From contig JABHIE010000020.1 in NCBI GenBank assembly GCA_018671175.1, positions 57,115-121,114 of the forward strand: a stretch of DNA of 64,000 nt, written 5' to 3'. Positions 45,455-53,742 of this stretch are shown piece by piece (the stretch's first letter is position 1; the number at the start of each line of letters is the position of its first letter). The notes beneath the pieces were generated by a model. The model ran no database searches. It was not told where the DNA came from and worked only from the letters and a program-made list of their open reading frames with translations. This DNA is from Planctomycetota bacterium. Its GTDB lineage: Bacteria; Planctomycetota; UBA1135. The translations under genes and the position numbers were made by a program.

Positions 45455-45495
45455 AGCAAGCTCTGCATTTCCCATCTGAGGTTTACCCTCAACTC

Positions 45496-45527
45496 ACGGG
45501 GCCGTTCGGGAAACCGAGCGGCCCCGT
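45496..45527 (+). terminator. Strong GC-rich hairpin between two exported-protein genes
   Basis: A 14-bp stem (ACGGGGCCGTTCGG / CCGAGCGGCCCCGT, one G-T pair) with loop GAAA. It lacks a T tract, and the -10 element of the next gene begins only one base after it. Confidence 0.6.
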
Positions 45528-45528
45528 C

Positions 45529-45534
45529 TACAAT
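45529..45534 (+). promoter_or_regulatory. -10-like TACAAT, 6 nt before the lipoprotein gene
   Basis: TACAAT, six bases, then the ATG at 45541. It directly follows the hairpin at 45496-45527. Confidence 0.5.
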
Positions 45535-45540
45535 TAGCGC

Positions 45541-46290
45541 ATGCTGTTTCGTCTAGCCCTTTCTGCTTGCTTGAGTTTCGTCTTTTTGTGTTGTTCGCAA
45601 TCAAACGAATCTACACCAACACCCGCATCAACACTTAAACCTGCTCCCACAAAGACTGACGCGCGAGTCCCTCACCCCGACTCAGTCGCGCTCATCGAGC
45701 AGACCTTGGCTGAATTTGCAAAACCACACAAAAGTCAATGGCGCATGGAGCTCGTCATCGAGCAACGCCGGCAACCTCTTTCTCAAGACTATTCAGGTCA
45801 GCTGGCTTTCACTAGCGACGACGAATTCGTCCTTGACGGCACCTACACCTCAATCATGGGTGGTGTCGAAGAGCCCGTCGTGATGCAGCTCACGCTAAGC
45901 GCTGGCGAGGGTAAGCTCAAAATGGACTCTCAGGTGATTGATGGTCTCGCTAATTCCACGACGCTTGAGCTCGAACGCGCGCGGAAAATGATGATCAATC
46001 AAGGCCCACTAGGCAACCCCATGGGCAATGGCACCGCCCCTGCGCTTGGGCTGAAACGATTGCTGTCAGCCTTCACCTGGCACACCATTCAGCAAAAAGA
46101 GGGTGTCGTCCGCATGTTGGGGCGGCCGAGCGATGCCGTTTATGAGTTTTTTATCAAGCAAAGACTGACCCCTTCGCCCGCCTCGGCCTGGGTTGAGCTT
46201 GATACCCAAACAGGGTGGCCGAACCGCCTTGAAATGATAAGTAGCAAAGATGAAGTCATGCTGTTGGCCGAATGGTCAAAGAGCCCTTGA
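45541..46290 (+). CDS. Unknown LolA-like lipoprotein
   Basis: 249 aa with a lipoprotein leader (SFVFLCC). A Pro/Thr linker follows, then a beta-rich body (WRMELVIEQRRQPLSQDYSG, GKLKMDSQVIDG, AWVELDTQTGWPNRLEMIS) compatible with a LolA-type half-barrel. It may be a distant relative of the Met-rich gene upstream, since both end with a strand comparing model substrate and residue changes, but I could not align them firmly. Function unknown. Confidence 0.7.
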   Translation: MLFRLALSACLSFVFLCCSQSNESTPTPASTLKPAPTKTDARVPHPDSVALIEQTLAEFAKPHKSQWRMELVIEQRRQPLSQDYSGQLAFTSDDEFVLDGTYTSIMGGVEEPVVMQLTLSAGEGKLKMDSQVIDGLANSTTLELERARKMMINQGPLGNPMGNGTAPALGLKRLLSAFTWHTIQQKEGVVRMLGRPSDAVYEFFIKQRLTPSPASAWVELDTQTGWPNRLEMISSKDEVMLLAEWSKSP

Positions 46291-46437
46291 TTTCACACGC
46301 ATTCTCGGAACCAAATTCGGTCAGGGCGCGTCTTTGGGGGTAGAATCCTCCAAACCCATTAGGGATAATCCCCTTTGGCTCGCTGGCTGAGTGCCGGCAA
46401 CCTCCTGTTGACTCTCAACTTCCCCCTTCCTGAACCC

Positions 46438-47475
46438 ATGCGCGTTCTCATTACTGGTCATCGCGGGTACATTGGTGCCCACGCAATTGATGTCTTCCAA
46501 AAAGCCGGCCACCATGTAACTGGTGTCGATGTAGGCCTTTACGACGGCGTCGAGTTCGGCACACCTGCCGTAGCCGACAACGATATCACGATGGATGTTT
46601 TCGACATCACCGCTGACATGCTCAAAGGCATCGATGCTGTTGTGGCCCTGGCCGCCATCTCAAACGACCCCATGGGCGACCTTGACCCTGCATTGACTCA
46701 CAAAATCAATACAGCGGGCGTCATGCATTGCGCTGAGATGGCCAAATCGGCGGGCGTCCCCCGCTTCTTGTTTGCTTCGAGCTGCTCAGTTTATGGCGCT
46801 CAAGGCGACACGATTCTTGACGAGAGCGCGGCCTTCGCGCCTGTTTCGGCTTACGCTGAGTCCAAAATCAACACTGAGGCTGAGCTGCAAAAGATTGGCG
46901 ACGAAAATTTCGCCGTGACTTCCTTGCGCAACTCGACGGCTTACGGTCAGTCACCTCGCTTGCGCACTGACTTGGCTGTCAACAACTTGCTGGCCTACGC
47001 CGTTAGCATCGACGAAGTCAAGCTCATGAGCGATGGCACTTCTTGGCGTCCGCTGGCTCATTGCCGCGATATTGCGCGTGCTTTCTGCGCTTTGTCTGAG
47101 GCTCCGATTGAAGATGTCCGCGGCCTGGCCGTCAATATCGGCGGCAATGTCGAAAATTACCAAATTCGTGATGTCGCCAAGATCGTGCACGAGCAGTGCG
47201 CTGGCTCTCAAATCACGATTGCTACCGAAGCTGCAAACGACCCCCGCGATTACCGCGTGAGCTTTGATTTGCTCGGCAAGGTGCTACCCAACTTTGAGCT
47301 TGAGTGGAATGTCGCAAAAGCTGTCAAGGTCATGTTCGCGGAGTACAACGCTCGCGAAAACTTCAAAGCTGAGTTCGAGGGTGGTCGCTACACTCGTCTC
47401 GTCACTCTGCAAGGTCGTCTGGCCAAGGGTGATTTGCCTCATTACTTCACAGAGCTTTCTGGCACACAAAATTAA
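46438..47475 (+). CDS. NAD-dependent sugar-nucleotide epimerase/dehydratase
   Basis: 345 aa. The extended SDR fold has the NAD motif TGHRGYIGAH (residues ~6-15), the catalytic Ser in FASSCSVYG and the YAESK pair. The C-terminal half (RPLAHCRDIARAFCALSEAP) fits nucleotide-sugar substrates. It forms a pair with the RmlC-like gene 4 nt downstream, likely making a deoxy- or branched-sugar precursor for surface polysaccharide. The ATG at 46438 starts directly at the NAD domain; the frame is open upstream but without homology-like sequence. A 147-bp leader region precedes it. Confidence 0.9.
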   Translation: MRVLITGHRGYIGAHAIDVFQKAGHHVTGVDVGLYDGVEFGTPAVADNDITMDVFDITADMLKGIDAVVALAAISNDPMGDLDPALTHKINTAGVMHCAEMAKSAGVPRFLFASSCSVYGAQGDTILDESAAFAPVSAYAESKINTEAELQKIGDENFAVTSLRNSTAYGQSPRLRTDLAVNNLLAYAVSIDEVKLMSDGTSWRPLAHCRDIARAFCALSEAPIEDVRGLAVNIGGNVENYQIRDVAKIVHEQCAGSQITIATEAANDPRDYRVSFDLLGKVLPNFELEWNVAKAVKVMFAEYNARENFKAEFEGGRYTRLVTLQGRLAKGDLPHYFTELSGTQN

Positions 47476-47479
47476 GAAA

Positions 47480-47965
47480 ATGACCGAAGACATTTCGAAA
47501 CTTACCCAAGGCTCCAAAATCGAAGGGGTCTATGTCCAACCTTTGCGCAAGATCTGCGACGAGCGCGGCATGATCATGCACATGCTGCGTAATGACAGCC
47601 CGATTTTCACCAAGTTCGGTGAGGTGTATTTCTCCGAGGCGATGCCTGGGGCGATTAAGGGTTGGCATATCCACCGCGAGCAGACTCAGCATTACTGCGT
47701 ACCATACGGCATGATTAAATTGGTGCTGTGCGACATGCGCGAAGGCTCGCCAAGCAAAGGTGTGATCGAAGAGCACTTTTTGGGTGAAAACAATTATGCA
47801 TTGATTCGCATCCCGGTTGGCGTTGCTAATGGCTACAAGACTTATGGTCTAAAGCCAGCATTGGTGGCTAACTGCGCAGATCAGCCTCACGGGGCGGATG
47901 AAATGGATCGGATCGATCCGTTCTCAGATGAAATTGATTACTGCTGGGATTTAAAGCATATGTAA
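47480..47965 (+). CDS. RmlC-like sugar 3,5-epimerase family protein
   Basis: 161 aa cupin. The motif GAIKGWHIHREQTQHYCVPYG carries the metal/active-site His and Tyr residues of dTDP-4-dehydrorhamnose 3,5-epimerase relatives, followed by KLVLCDMREGSPSKG and the IPVGVANGYKTYG strand. It acts on a nucleotide-linked 4-keto sugar. It starts 4 nt after the epimerase gene and ends before a strong terminator. RmlC proper is ~180 aa, so this belongs to a shorter branch and the exact sugar is open. Confidence 0.88.
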   Translation: MTEDISKLTQGSKIEGVYVQPLRKICDERGMIMHMLRNDSPIFTKFGEVYFSEAMPGAIKGWHIHREQTQHYCVPYGMIKLVLCDMREGSPSKGVIEEHFLGENNYALIRIPVGVANGYKTYGLKPALVANCADQPHGADEMDRIDPFSDEIDYCWDLKHM

Positions 47966-47992
47966 GCGATTGCTTACTTGACTGTCCCAACG

Positions 47993-48024
47993 AAAAGACC
48001 CCAGCTATTTGGCTGGGGTCTTTT
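47993..48024. terminator. Bidirectional rho-independent terminator
   Basis: A 9-bp perfect GC stem (GACCCCAGC / GCTGGGGTC) extended by AAAA/TTTT, loop TATTTG. It follows the RmlC-like gene and could work on both strands. Confidence 0.9.
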
Positions 48025-48137
48025 GCTTTGATGAACTTACTCGGTGTAGCCGTGGTTCGTGGCGGTAGCTGGAACATTTCTGCTCTCTTCTTGCATTGCG
48101 CTAATCGGAGCATCAGCACCCCGACGAGCTCAAAAAC

Positions 48138-48196
48138 AAACGGCCAGGCGTAAACCTGACAAACGGCCAGGCGTAAACCTGACAAACGGCCAGGCG
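48138..48196. repeat. 23-bp tandem repeat, 2.6 copies, before the ATPase gene
   Basis: Copies at 48138-48160 and 48161-48183 are identical; 48184-48196 is the first 13 bases of a third. Each unit contains CAGG-N6-CCTG as an inverted repeat, and CTGAC (CTGACA across the unit junction), which at 48179 serves as a -35-like box. Confidence 0.9.
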
Positions 48197-48207
48197 CTGA
48201 GTATGCT
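48179..48207 (+). promoter_or_regulatory. Promoter of the ATPase gene, built on the tandem repeat
   Basis: -35-like CTGACA (48179-48184), 17-bp spacer, -10-like TATGCT (48202-48207), six bases, ATG at 48214. The -35 spans the junction of repeat units 2 and 3, so unit number could alter regulation. Confidence 0.5.
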
Positions 48208-48213
48208 AAGGCC

Positions 48214-49458
48214 ATGACGCCTACCCCAGCCTTAGACCGCCACGCCGAACAACATCTGCTTGAAGCGCTCGAAGATAGTCCCGTGGTGCTGATTCATGGT
48301 CCGCGGCAGTGCGGAAAAACAACTTTGGCGTTAAGTATCGGTGTTGAAAAAGGTTACGACTACATATCCTTTGATGACGAAGAGGCGTTTCTTGCAGCGA
48401 CGCAAGATCCAACGGCGTTTATTAACAGCCTGCCACCTAAAGTGATATTAGACGAAATCCAGCGTGTGCCTAGTCTTTTTCGAGCTATTAAGCGTTCTGT
48501 TGACAGGAATAGGGTCTCCGGGCGCTTCCTATTAACAGGCTCAAGCAATATCTTATTATTGCCCCAATTGGCCGACTCCTTAGCTGGCCGAATGGAGATT
48601 TTCCCCCTTTATCCTTTTTCCCAAAGCGAACTAATGGAAAGGCGCTCTGGTTTTTTGAGGCATCTTTTTGCCGCAGATTTTCCGACGCGGAGCCTGCCCA
48701 CCGCGCAAGAAGACTTATTGCAACGCGTCCTTGCTGGAGGCTACCCAGCTCTAATCACTCGCCCAACCGCTCGGCGCCGCAGCAACTGGTTTTCAAGTTA
48801 TATCGACACGCTAATAATGCGCGACCTTAAAGACATGTCAGGGGTTCAGTCTTTGCGCGAAATGCCACGCTTGCTGCAAGCCTTGTCGGAGCAGACAGCG
48901 CAACTTTTTAATGTAAGCAATTTAGCTTCACCCTTTAAGTTAAGTCGCACTACAATTCGAGATTATATCAGCCTTCTTGAACGCATTTTTCTTGTAGAGA
49001 TTCTGCCGCCATGGCACTCCAACAAACTAAATCGACTTACCAAAACACCAAAAGTGCATGTTTGTGATACAGGTTTGGCGTGTTTTGTGCAAGGAGCTTC
49101 TATGGACACTTTAGCGAACGATCGTCAGGCGTTTGGCCACATACTTGAAACCTTTATTTATCAAGAGCTGCGACGCATGGCAAGCTGGCAAGAAACTCCG
49201 ACGCGTTTTTTCCATTTCCATACCAAAGATGGCGTCGAAGTTGACATCGTATTGGATCGCGGAGCACAAGGAGTTGCCGGCATTGAGGTCAAAGCTGGAT
49301 CGTCAGTGCACAACAGTGATTTTAAAGGGTTACGGCAGCTAAGGATGGCGGCGGGCAAGCGCTTTAAAGCCGGTGTTGTGCTTTACGATGGAGAGATGTG
49401 TGCCAGCTTCGGTGAGGGCATGTTTGCTATACCGATTCGCATGTTGTGGGAGTTGTAG
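48214..49458 (+). CDS. AAA_14 / DUF4143 ATPase
   Basis: 414 aa. The N-terminal AAA domain has Walker A GPRQCGKTT (29-37), Walker B KVILDEIQRV and the sensor LLTGSSN. A winged-helix linker follows (FNVSNLASPFKLSRTTIRDYISLLERIFL). The C-terminal DUF4143 domain has a PD-(D/E)xK-like core (KDGVEVDIVLDRG, GIEVKAGSS). The family is widespread, scattered and functionally unknown, often in accessory regions. It sits between polysaccharide genes behind a terminator and a tandem repeat, and composition is slightly AT-richer, so it was probably acquired. Confidence 0.9.
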   Translation: MTPTPALDRHAEQHLLEALEDSPVVLIHGPRQCGKTTLALSIGVEKGYDYISFDDEEAFLAATQDPTAFINSLPPKVILDEIQRVPSLFRAIKRSVDRNRVSGRFLLTGSSNILLLPQLADSLAGRMEIFPLYPFSQSELMERRSGFLRHLFAADFPTRSLPTAQEDLLQRVLAGGYPALITRPTARRRSNWFSSYIDTLIMRDLKDMSGVQSLREMPRLLQALSEQTAQLFNVSNLASPFKLSRTTIRDYISLLERIFLVEILPPWHSNKLNRLTKTPKVHVCDTGLACFVQGASMDTLANDRQAFGHILETFIYQELRRMASWQETPTRFFHFHTKDGVEVDIVLDRGAQGVAGIEVKAGSSVHNSDFKGLRQLRMAAGKRFKAGVVLYDGEMCASFGEGMFAIPIRMLWEL

Positions 49459-49484
49459 CATGCACAAAGCCAAGTCATCATTCT

Positions 49485-49919
49485 ATGAGTGAAAATGAGG
49501 CTATAACCCTAGCACTCAGCAACGATTCGTCCAATCACTCATCAAAGCCGTGCCAACTTTGCGGTCATGGATGTTACTTCTGCGGGGCGCGACCGATACG
49601 CTGTCTTAGGTTTGTTACGACTCAAAAAGCCGATTACATCACCCTCGGTCGTGTTTTTAAATTTGGAACAGACTTCGACAACCATCATCAGATTATGCTA
49701 ATTGACGCAAACAATAATGGGGTTTTTGAAGTTGTACCACTTGTGGGCGACGACGACTTTTTCTCTGCCGAAGGGCTCGATCATTTCGAAGACTCGACTA
49801 GCCTTACCATTAAGGGCAGGCGCCACATTCCAGGGCCATCACCGCCCGTCAAGCATTTCCGCGACCATTTCGCCAATGGCGATAGCAGATGTCAACCCAG
49901 GCGACTCGATGCCTTGTAA
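49485..49919 (+). CDS. Unknown small protein, doubtful
   Basis: 144 aa from the ATG at 49485. A Cys cluster (CQLCGHGCYFCGARPIRC) near residue 25 could bind metal, and IMLIDANNNGVFEVVPLVGDDD resembles an EF-hand/dockerin-type Asp loop. No family is recognised. Its last 81 bp overlap lhgO on the other strand, so the true gene may end differently or be a remnant. It has no promoter-like hexamer at the usual spacing. Confidence 0.35.
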   Translation: MSENEAITLALSNDSSNHSSKPCQLCGHGCYFCGARPIRCLRFVTTQKADYITLGRVFKFGTDFDNHHQIMLIDANNNGVFEVVPLVGDDDFFSAEGLDHFEDSTSLTIKGRRHIPGPSPPVKHFRDHFANGDSRCQPRRLDAL

Positions 49920-50951
49920 ATCGATAAACCCCGGCACTGGCTCAACAATCGCAAAGTCTTTTTCGACCTTTTCGTCTGGCGCGCGCAACTTAGGGCGAAT
50001 CCCGCACATGTCATAAGCCATTGCGTCATCAGGAATTGCGCCGAACAACACCTCGGCGGCCTTACGGAAGTCTTCTTTGCCGGCCTCATTCGGCGAGAAG
50101 TCTTCTTTGCTATCGACGAAATAGGCATTCGGGCCAAGACGCACGCGACCCGCCAAATCGAGAGTCAGATGCACACCAAGCCCAGGAGCGCCCTTTTCTT
50201 TGACCGGGTAGACCAAATGGCTGAATTCGCGCCCCGCTGCTGACCACTGCCAATAATCGCCTTTACAGGGATAAATGGTGCGGCCTTCGATACCAACATG
50301 TTCGGCGATTACATCCGAATACAAGCCCGCAGCGTTGATTACAACATCGGCCTGGATTTCACCACGGCTACTTGTAAGCTGGAAGCCACCGTCATCGAGA
50401 GTTTTGATCGCGGTCACTTCCGCGTGGTACAAGACCTCGAAGCCTTCTTCGGCGACGCGCAAGAATGAATCGGTCAACTCATGCGGGTCAACAATGCCGG
50501 TGCGCGGCGACCAAAGTGCGCACCGCGCATCGGTCAAACTCGGCTCCATCTCAAGCACTTGCTCACGCGTGAGCATCTCAAGCTGAGAATCGCCGCGGCC
50601 TTCCCAGCTGGCCGTTGCATTGGCGAAAATATCCGCCAAGCCTTCTTCTTGCCCCTGGGTCGTCGCGACAATCATTTTGCCAATCGACTTGCAGCCCACG
50701 CCGTGCTTTTCGCACCAATCATAAATCGCAAGATTGCCTGCGATGCACAACTCAGCTTTCAGCGACTCGGGTGGGTAATAAATACCGGCATGAATCACAC
50801 CCGAATTGCGCGAAGTCGTACCAGGCGCCGAGTGAGCCTCACGCTCAAAGATAAAACCCATACCGCCGCGGTCAGCGATAGAACGGGCGCAAGCTGCACC
50901 CACGACACCCGCGCCAATAATGGCAACAGGAATGCGATCGACTTCTGTCAT
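49839..50951 (-). CDS. lhgO: L-2-hydroxyglutarate oxidase-like FAD enzyme
   Basis: 370 aa. The FAD motif IGAGVVGAACARSIADRGG is at residues ~12-30. Family motifs are TTSRNSGVIHAGIYYPPESLKA, GIVDPHELTDSF, VINAAGLYSDVIAEHVG and the C-terminal GIESPGLTSAIAIGEMVAEML, where FAD contacts close. It oxidises L-2-hydroxyglutarate to 2-oxoglutarate in known cases. Its place among sugar-nucleotide genes is unusual, so another 2-hydroxy acid is possible. A clear Shine-Dalgarno (GAGG, 7 nt before ATG) is present, unlike most genes here. Confidence 0.92.
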   Translation of the reverse strand: MTEVDRIPVAIIGAGVVGAACARSIADRGGMGFIFEREAHSAPGTTSRNSGVIHAGIYYPPESLKAELCIAGNLAIYDWCEKHGVGCKSIGKMIVATTQGQEEGLADIFANATASWEGRGDSQLEMLTREQVLEMEPSLTDARCALWSPRTGIVDPHELTDSFLRVAEEGFEVLYHAEVTAIKTLDDGGFQLTSSRGEIQADVVINAAGLYSDVIAEHVGIEGRTIYPCKGDYWQWSAAGREFSHLVYPVKEKGAPGLGVHLTLDLAGRVRLGPNAYFVDSKEDFSPNEAGKEDFRKAAEVLFGAIPDDAMAYDMCGIRPKLRAPDEKVEKDFAIVEPVPGFIDLQGIESPGLTSAIAIGEMVAEMLDGR

Positions 50952-50975
50952 TGATTTACCTCGTTGAGTGAATCA

Positions 50976-51758
50976 CTACCACATTTTCCAAGGAGCTTTC
51001 CCGGAGTTCCACATGCCCTCGAGCATGTCCCACTCTTTGAAAGTATCCATGGGCAACCAGAAGCCATCGTGCTCAAACGCCATCAATTGGCCGTCTCTGG
51101 CTAGGTTTTGCAATGGCTCGCGCTCGAAAACCAAGTCGGGGCTGTCATCAAGGTAATCAAATACTTCACGGTTTAGCACGAAGTAACCACCATTGATACG
51201 ACCCGTCGTCGCTTGAGGTTTTTCTTGGAAAGAATTGACTAGACCGCCATCAATTTCGAGGTCGCCAAAACGACTTGGCGGGCCGACTGCCGTCAGCGTC
51301 GCGATTTTGCCGTGAGACTTATGGAAGGCTACAAGCGCGTCAATGTCAATCTCAGCAACGCCATCGCCGTAAGTCATCATGAAGACATCGTCGGTGATGT
51401 GCTTTTCGATTTTCTTGAGTCGCGCGCCAGTCATCGAATCAACGCCCGTTTCAGCGAGAGTAATATCCCAACCGATTTCGTCGTGATTTGCCTCAGACAT
51501 TTGCGTCGTAACGCCGTCTTTGCCGAGCGTGATTTTCAAATCACTTTGCATGGCGTGGTAGTTCAAGAAGTACTCTTTGAAATCCCAGGAGCGGAAACCG
51601 AGCATCGGAATGAATTGCGTATGCCCAAAATGAGCATAAATCTTCATGATGTGCCACAGCATGGGGTAACCCCCAATTTTGACCATGGGTTTAGGAGCGT
51701 TTTCGACTTCGCCGCGGATTCGGGTTCCGCGACCGCCGCACAGAATGGCAACTTGCAT
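50976..51758 (-). CDS. rfbF: Glucose-1-phosphate cytidylyltransferase
   Basis: 260 aa, the usual length. The nucleotidyltransferase signature GGRGTRIRGEVENAPKPMVK starts at residue ~8, followed by GGYPMLWHIMKIY, MMTYGDGVAEIDI, INGGYFVLNREVFDYL and the closing FWLPMDTFKEWDMLEGMW. It makes CDP-glucose from CTP and glucose-1-phosphate for CDP-linked deoxysugars. It is 25 bp before lhgO in the same direction. A CDP-glucose dehydratase is expected; the epimerase genes at 46438 or 51826 are candidates. Confidence 0.95.
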   Translation of the reverse strand: MQVAILCGGRGTRIRGEVENAPKPMVKIGGYPMLWHIMKIYAHFGHTQFIPMLGFRSWDFKEYFLNYHAMQSDLKITLGKDGVTTQMSEANHDEIGWDITLAETGVDSMTGARLKKIEKHITDDVFMMTYGDGVAEIDIDALVAFHKSHGKIATLTAVGPPSRFGDLEIDGGLVNSFQEKPQATTGRINGGYFVLNREVFDYLDDSPDLVFEREPLQNLARDGQLMAFEHDGFWLPMDTFKEWDMLEGMWNSGKAPWKMW

Positions 51759-51825
51759 CTTGTTTTTAGGGAGGGATTTACGGTCAGGGAAATGACCAGA
51801 TGTGCCGATACTATATCACCTAGAC

Positions 51826-52776
51826 ATGGTTCCTACCGACTCCCCCCAAACCCTCCCCGCGTTCAGCAATGCGCGCGTCCTTGTCGTTGGCGGCGGCGGC
51901 TACATCGCTTCGCACTTGATTCAACGACTCGTCGCCGATGGCATCCGCCCGACGGTGCAGGCTGGGTTCCCTGATGACATCCGCCACCTTGAGATTGATT
52001 TGCTTGAGGGTTCGCTGGATGACCCTGCGATTCTTGATGCGATGGCCACCTTTGAGCCTGAATTTGTTTTCGATCTCGCTGGGCGTACCGATCAATCGCA
52101 TAGCCGCGACAACGACGACACCATGGCCGCGAGTCATTACGGCAACGCGCGCGCTACGGCTCGTGCGATTTGGGGGCCGTCCTTAAAACGATGGGTTCGC
52201 TGTGGCACAAACGAGGAATATGGCCACAACCCCGTGCCGCATGTCGAGACGCAGCGCGAGGCGCCCGTGTCGGCTTATTCGGTGAGCAAGGTCGCCGCGA
52301 CGCATCACCTACAGATGCTCGCTTCGGCGCAAGGTTGCCCCGTCGTTGTCGTGCGGCCTTTCGTGGTTTACGGCCCCGGGCAAGCGCGCGGTTTTACTCC
52401 GTTTGTGATTCGCCAAGGTTTTGCCGATGGCGCGTTCGACACCACGCACGGCAAGCAAACGCGCGATTTTATTTATGTCGACGATTTGGTCAGCGGCATG
52501 ATTGCTGCGGCAACCACACCCGGCATCGAGGGTGAAGTCATCAACCTCGGCTCTGGCGTCGAAACCCCTGTGCGCGAAATGGTTGAGACCGTTCTCGACA
52601 TCATCGGCGCGGGCAAACCTAACTTTGGCGCCATGGAATTACGCCAAGGTGAAATCCTGCGTTGCCAGGCTGACATTTCAAAAGCCGAGCGCCTCCTTGG
52701 CTGGAAACCGCAAGTTACTTTGCGTGAAGGCCTCACTAGGATGGTAGACGCCGCGCGCCCAGTCGCCGACGGCTAA
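51826..52776 (+). CDS. NAD-dependent epimerase/dehydratase
   Basis: 316 aa extended SDR. NAD motif VVGGGGYIASHLIQ, catalytic SAYSVSK (Tyr-Lys), FDLAGRTDQSHSRDN in place of the usual Thr/Ser-rich loop, and substrate-side VYGPGQARGFTPFVI. It is divergent from rfbF and probably works on the same CDP-sugar. The start could be the GTG at 51802, but the ATG at 51826 is closer to the domain. It lies 24 bp before the glycosyltransferase gene. Confidence 0.88.
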   Translation: MVPTDSPQTLPAFSNARVLVVGGGGYIASHLIQRLVADGIRPTVQAGFPDDIRHLEIDLLEGSLDDPAILDAMATFEPEFVFDLAGRTDQSHSRDNDDTMAASHYGNARATARAIWGPSLKRWVRCGTNEEYGHNPVPHVETQREAPVSAYSVSKVAATHHLQMLASAQGCPVVVVRPFVVYGPGQARGFTPFVIRQGFADGAFDTTHGKQTRDFIYVDDLVSGMIAAATTPGIEGEVINLGSGVETPVREMVETVLDIIGAGKPNFGAMELRQGEILRCQADISKAERLLGWKPQVTLREGLTRMVDAARPVADG

Positions 52777-52800
52777 CCGCACTTTCAACCGTTGCTCAAC

Positions 52801-53742
52801 ATGACCGACAAGCCCCAATACTCTGTTGTCCTGCCTTCCTGGGACGAAGAGCCCAACATTCGCCCGCTGGCCGAGCGAATCGCCGCGACTTTTTCGGGCA
52901 TGGGCATCAACAATTGGGAAGCCATCTGGGTTGACAACGGCTCGCATGATGGCTCGCTAACTTTACTAAAAGAGCTGCACGCGCAAGATGAGCGATTTAA
53001 GTTTTTGTCACTCTCGCGCAACTTCGGTCACTCGGGCGCAGTGGCTTGCGGCCTTGACGCCGCCTGTGGTGAGCGCGTTGTATTGATGGACGGCGACCAG
53101 CAAGACCCTCCAGAAATGATTGCTGATTTTGCCGCCAAATTAGACACTGAAGAATTAGATGTCGTTTACGGTCAGCGCAAAAAACGCCACAAAGAAGGCG
53201 CCATCAAAAAAATGTCGATGTGGCTTTTTTATCGCATCTGGAAACGCACATCGTATATCGACATTCCGCTCGACGCGGGCAACTTTTGCCTCATGCGGCG
53301 CGTGGTTGTTGACGCACTCACCAGCATGAAAGAGCGTGGTCGCTTTGTGCCTGGCTTGCGTGCATTTGTGGGTTTCCGCCAAGCCGGTATTGGTTTTGAT
53401 CGACCCGCACGAGGTGCTGGCGAAGAAAAAACCAACTTCTGGATTTTGTCGGGCATTGCGATTGAAGGCCTGCTCGCGTTTTCGGTTTTCCCATTGCGCG
53501 TTTTAATGATTTCAGGCGTTATCGCGATGGTGTTGTCGATTTTGGGCGCAGCGCTTTTAACCATCGCCCACTTCACGGGCGTGTTTGGCATGGGGCCAAA
53601 TATCACATTCGTATCGGTGGTCGTCCTGCTTATTGGCGGCCTCAACATGCTCGGCATCGGCCTCATCGGCGAATACCTTGGCCGGATTTACTCCGAGGTC
53701 AAGCAGCGCCCGATTTATGTCGTGCGTGAATCAGAGCTTTAA
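52801..53742 (+). CDS. Family 2 glycosyltransferase with C-terminal membrane helices
   Basis: 313 aa. The GT-A domain has YSVVLPSWDEEPNI, the LSRNFGHSGAVACGLDAA signature and the metal site DGDQQDPPEMI. Two C-terminal membrane helices follow (LRVLMISGVIAMVLSILGAA and VVVLLIGGLNMLGIGLIG), as in polyprenyl-phosphate sugar transferases such as ArnC/GtrB. It probably loads a sugar on undecaprenyl phosphate for export. Its stop overlaps the stop of the convergent hldD gene as TTAA. Confidence 0.93.
   Translation: MTDKPQYSVVLPSWDEEPNIRPLAERIAATFSGMGINNWEAIWVDNGSHDGSLTLLKELHAQDERFKFLSLSRNFGHSGAVACGLDAACGERVVLMDGDQQDPPEMIADFAAKLDTEELDVVYGQRKKRHKEGAIKKMSMWLFYRIWKRTSYIDIPLDAGNFCLMRRVVVDALTSMKERGRFVPGLRAFVGFRQAGIGFDRPARGAGEEKTNFWILSGIAIEGLLAFSVFPLRVLMISGVIAMVLSILGAALLTIAHFTGVFGMGPNITFVSVVVLLIGGLNMLGIGLIGEYLGRIYSEVKQRPIYVVRESEL

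Noticed and set aside
44375..45475. Long minus-strand ORF (366 codons, His-rich) opposite the Met-rich gene
   Set aside because: Its His runs are simply the antisense of ATG codons in the Met-rich gene, which has a signal peptide and a promoter-like hexamer. The ORF lacks any sensible domain.
46291..46437. Leader before the epimerase gene considered as a riboswitch or small RNA
   Set aside because: There is a TAGAAT hexamer near 46336 and some short complementary stretches, but no recognised riboswitch motif or strong hairpin.
48138..48196. 23-bp repeats considered as a CRISPR array
   Set aside because: Units are directly adjacent with no spacers and there are no cas genes.
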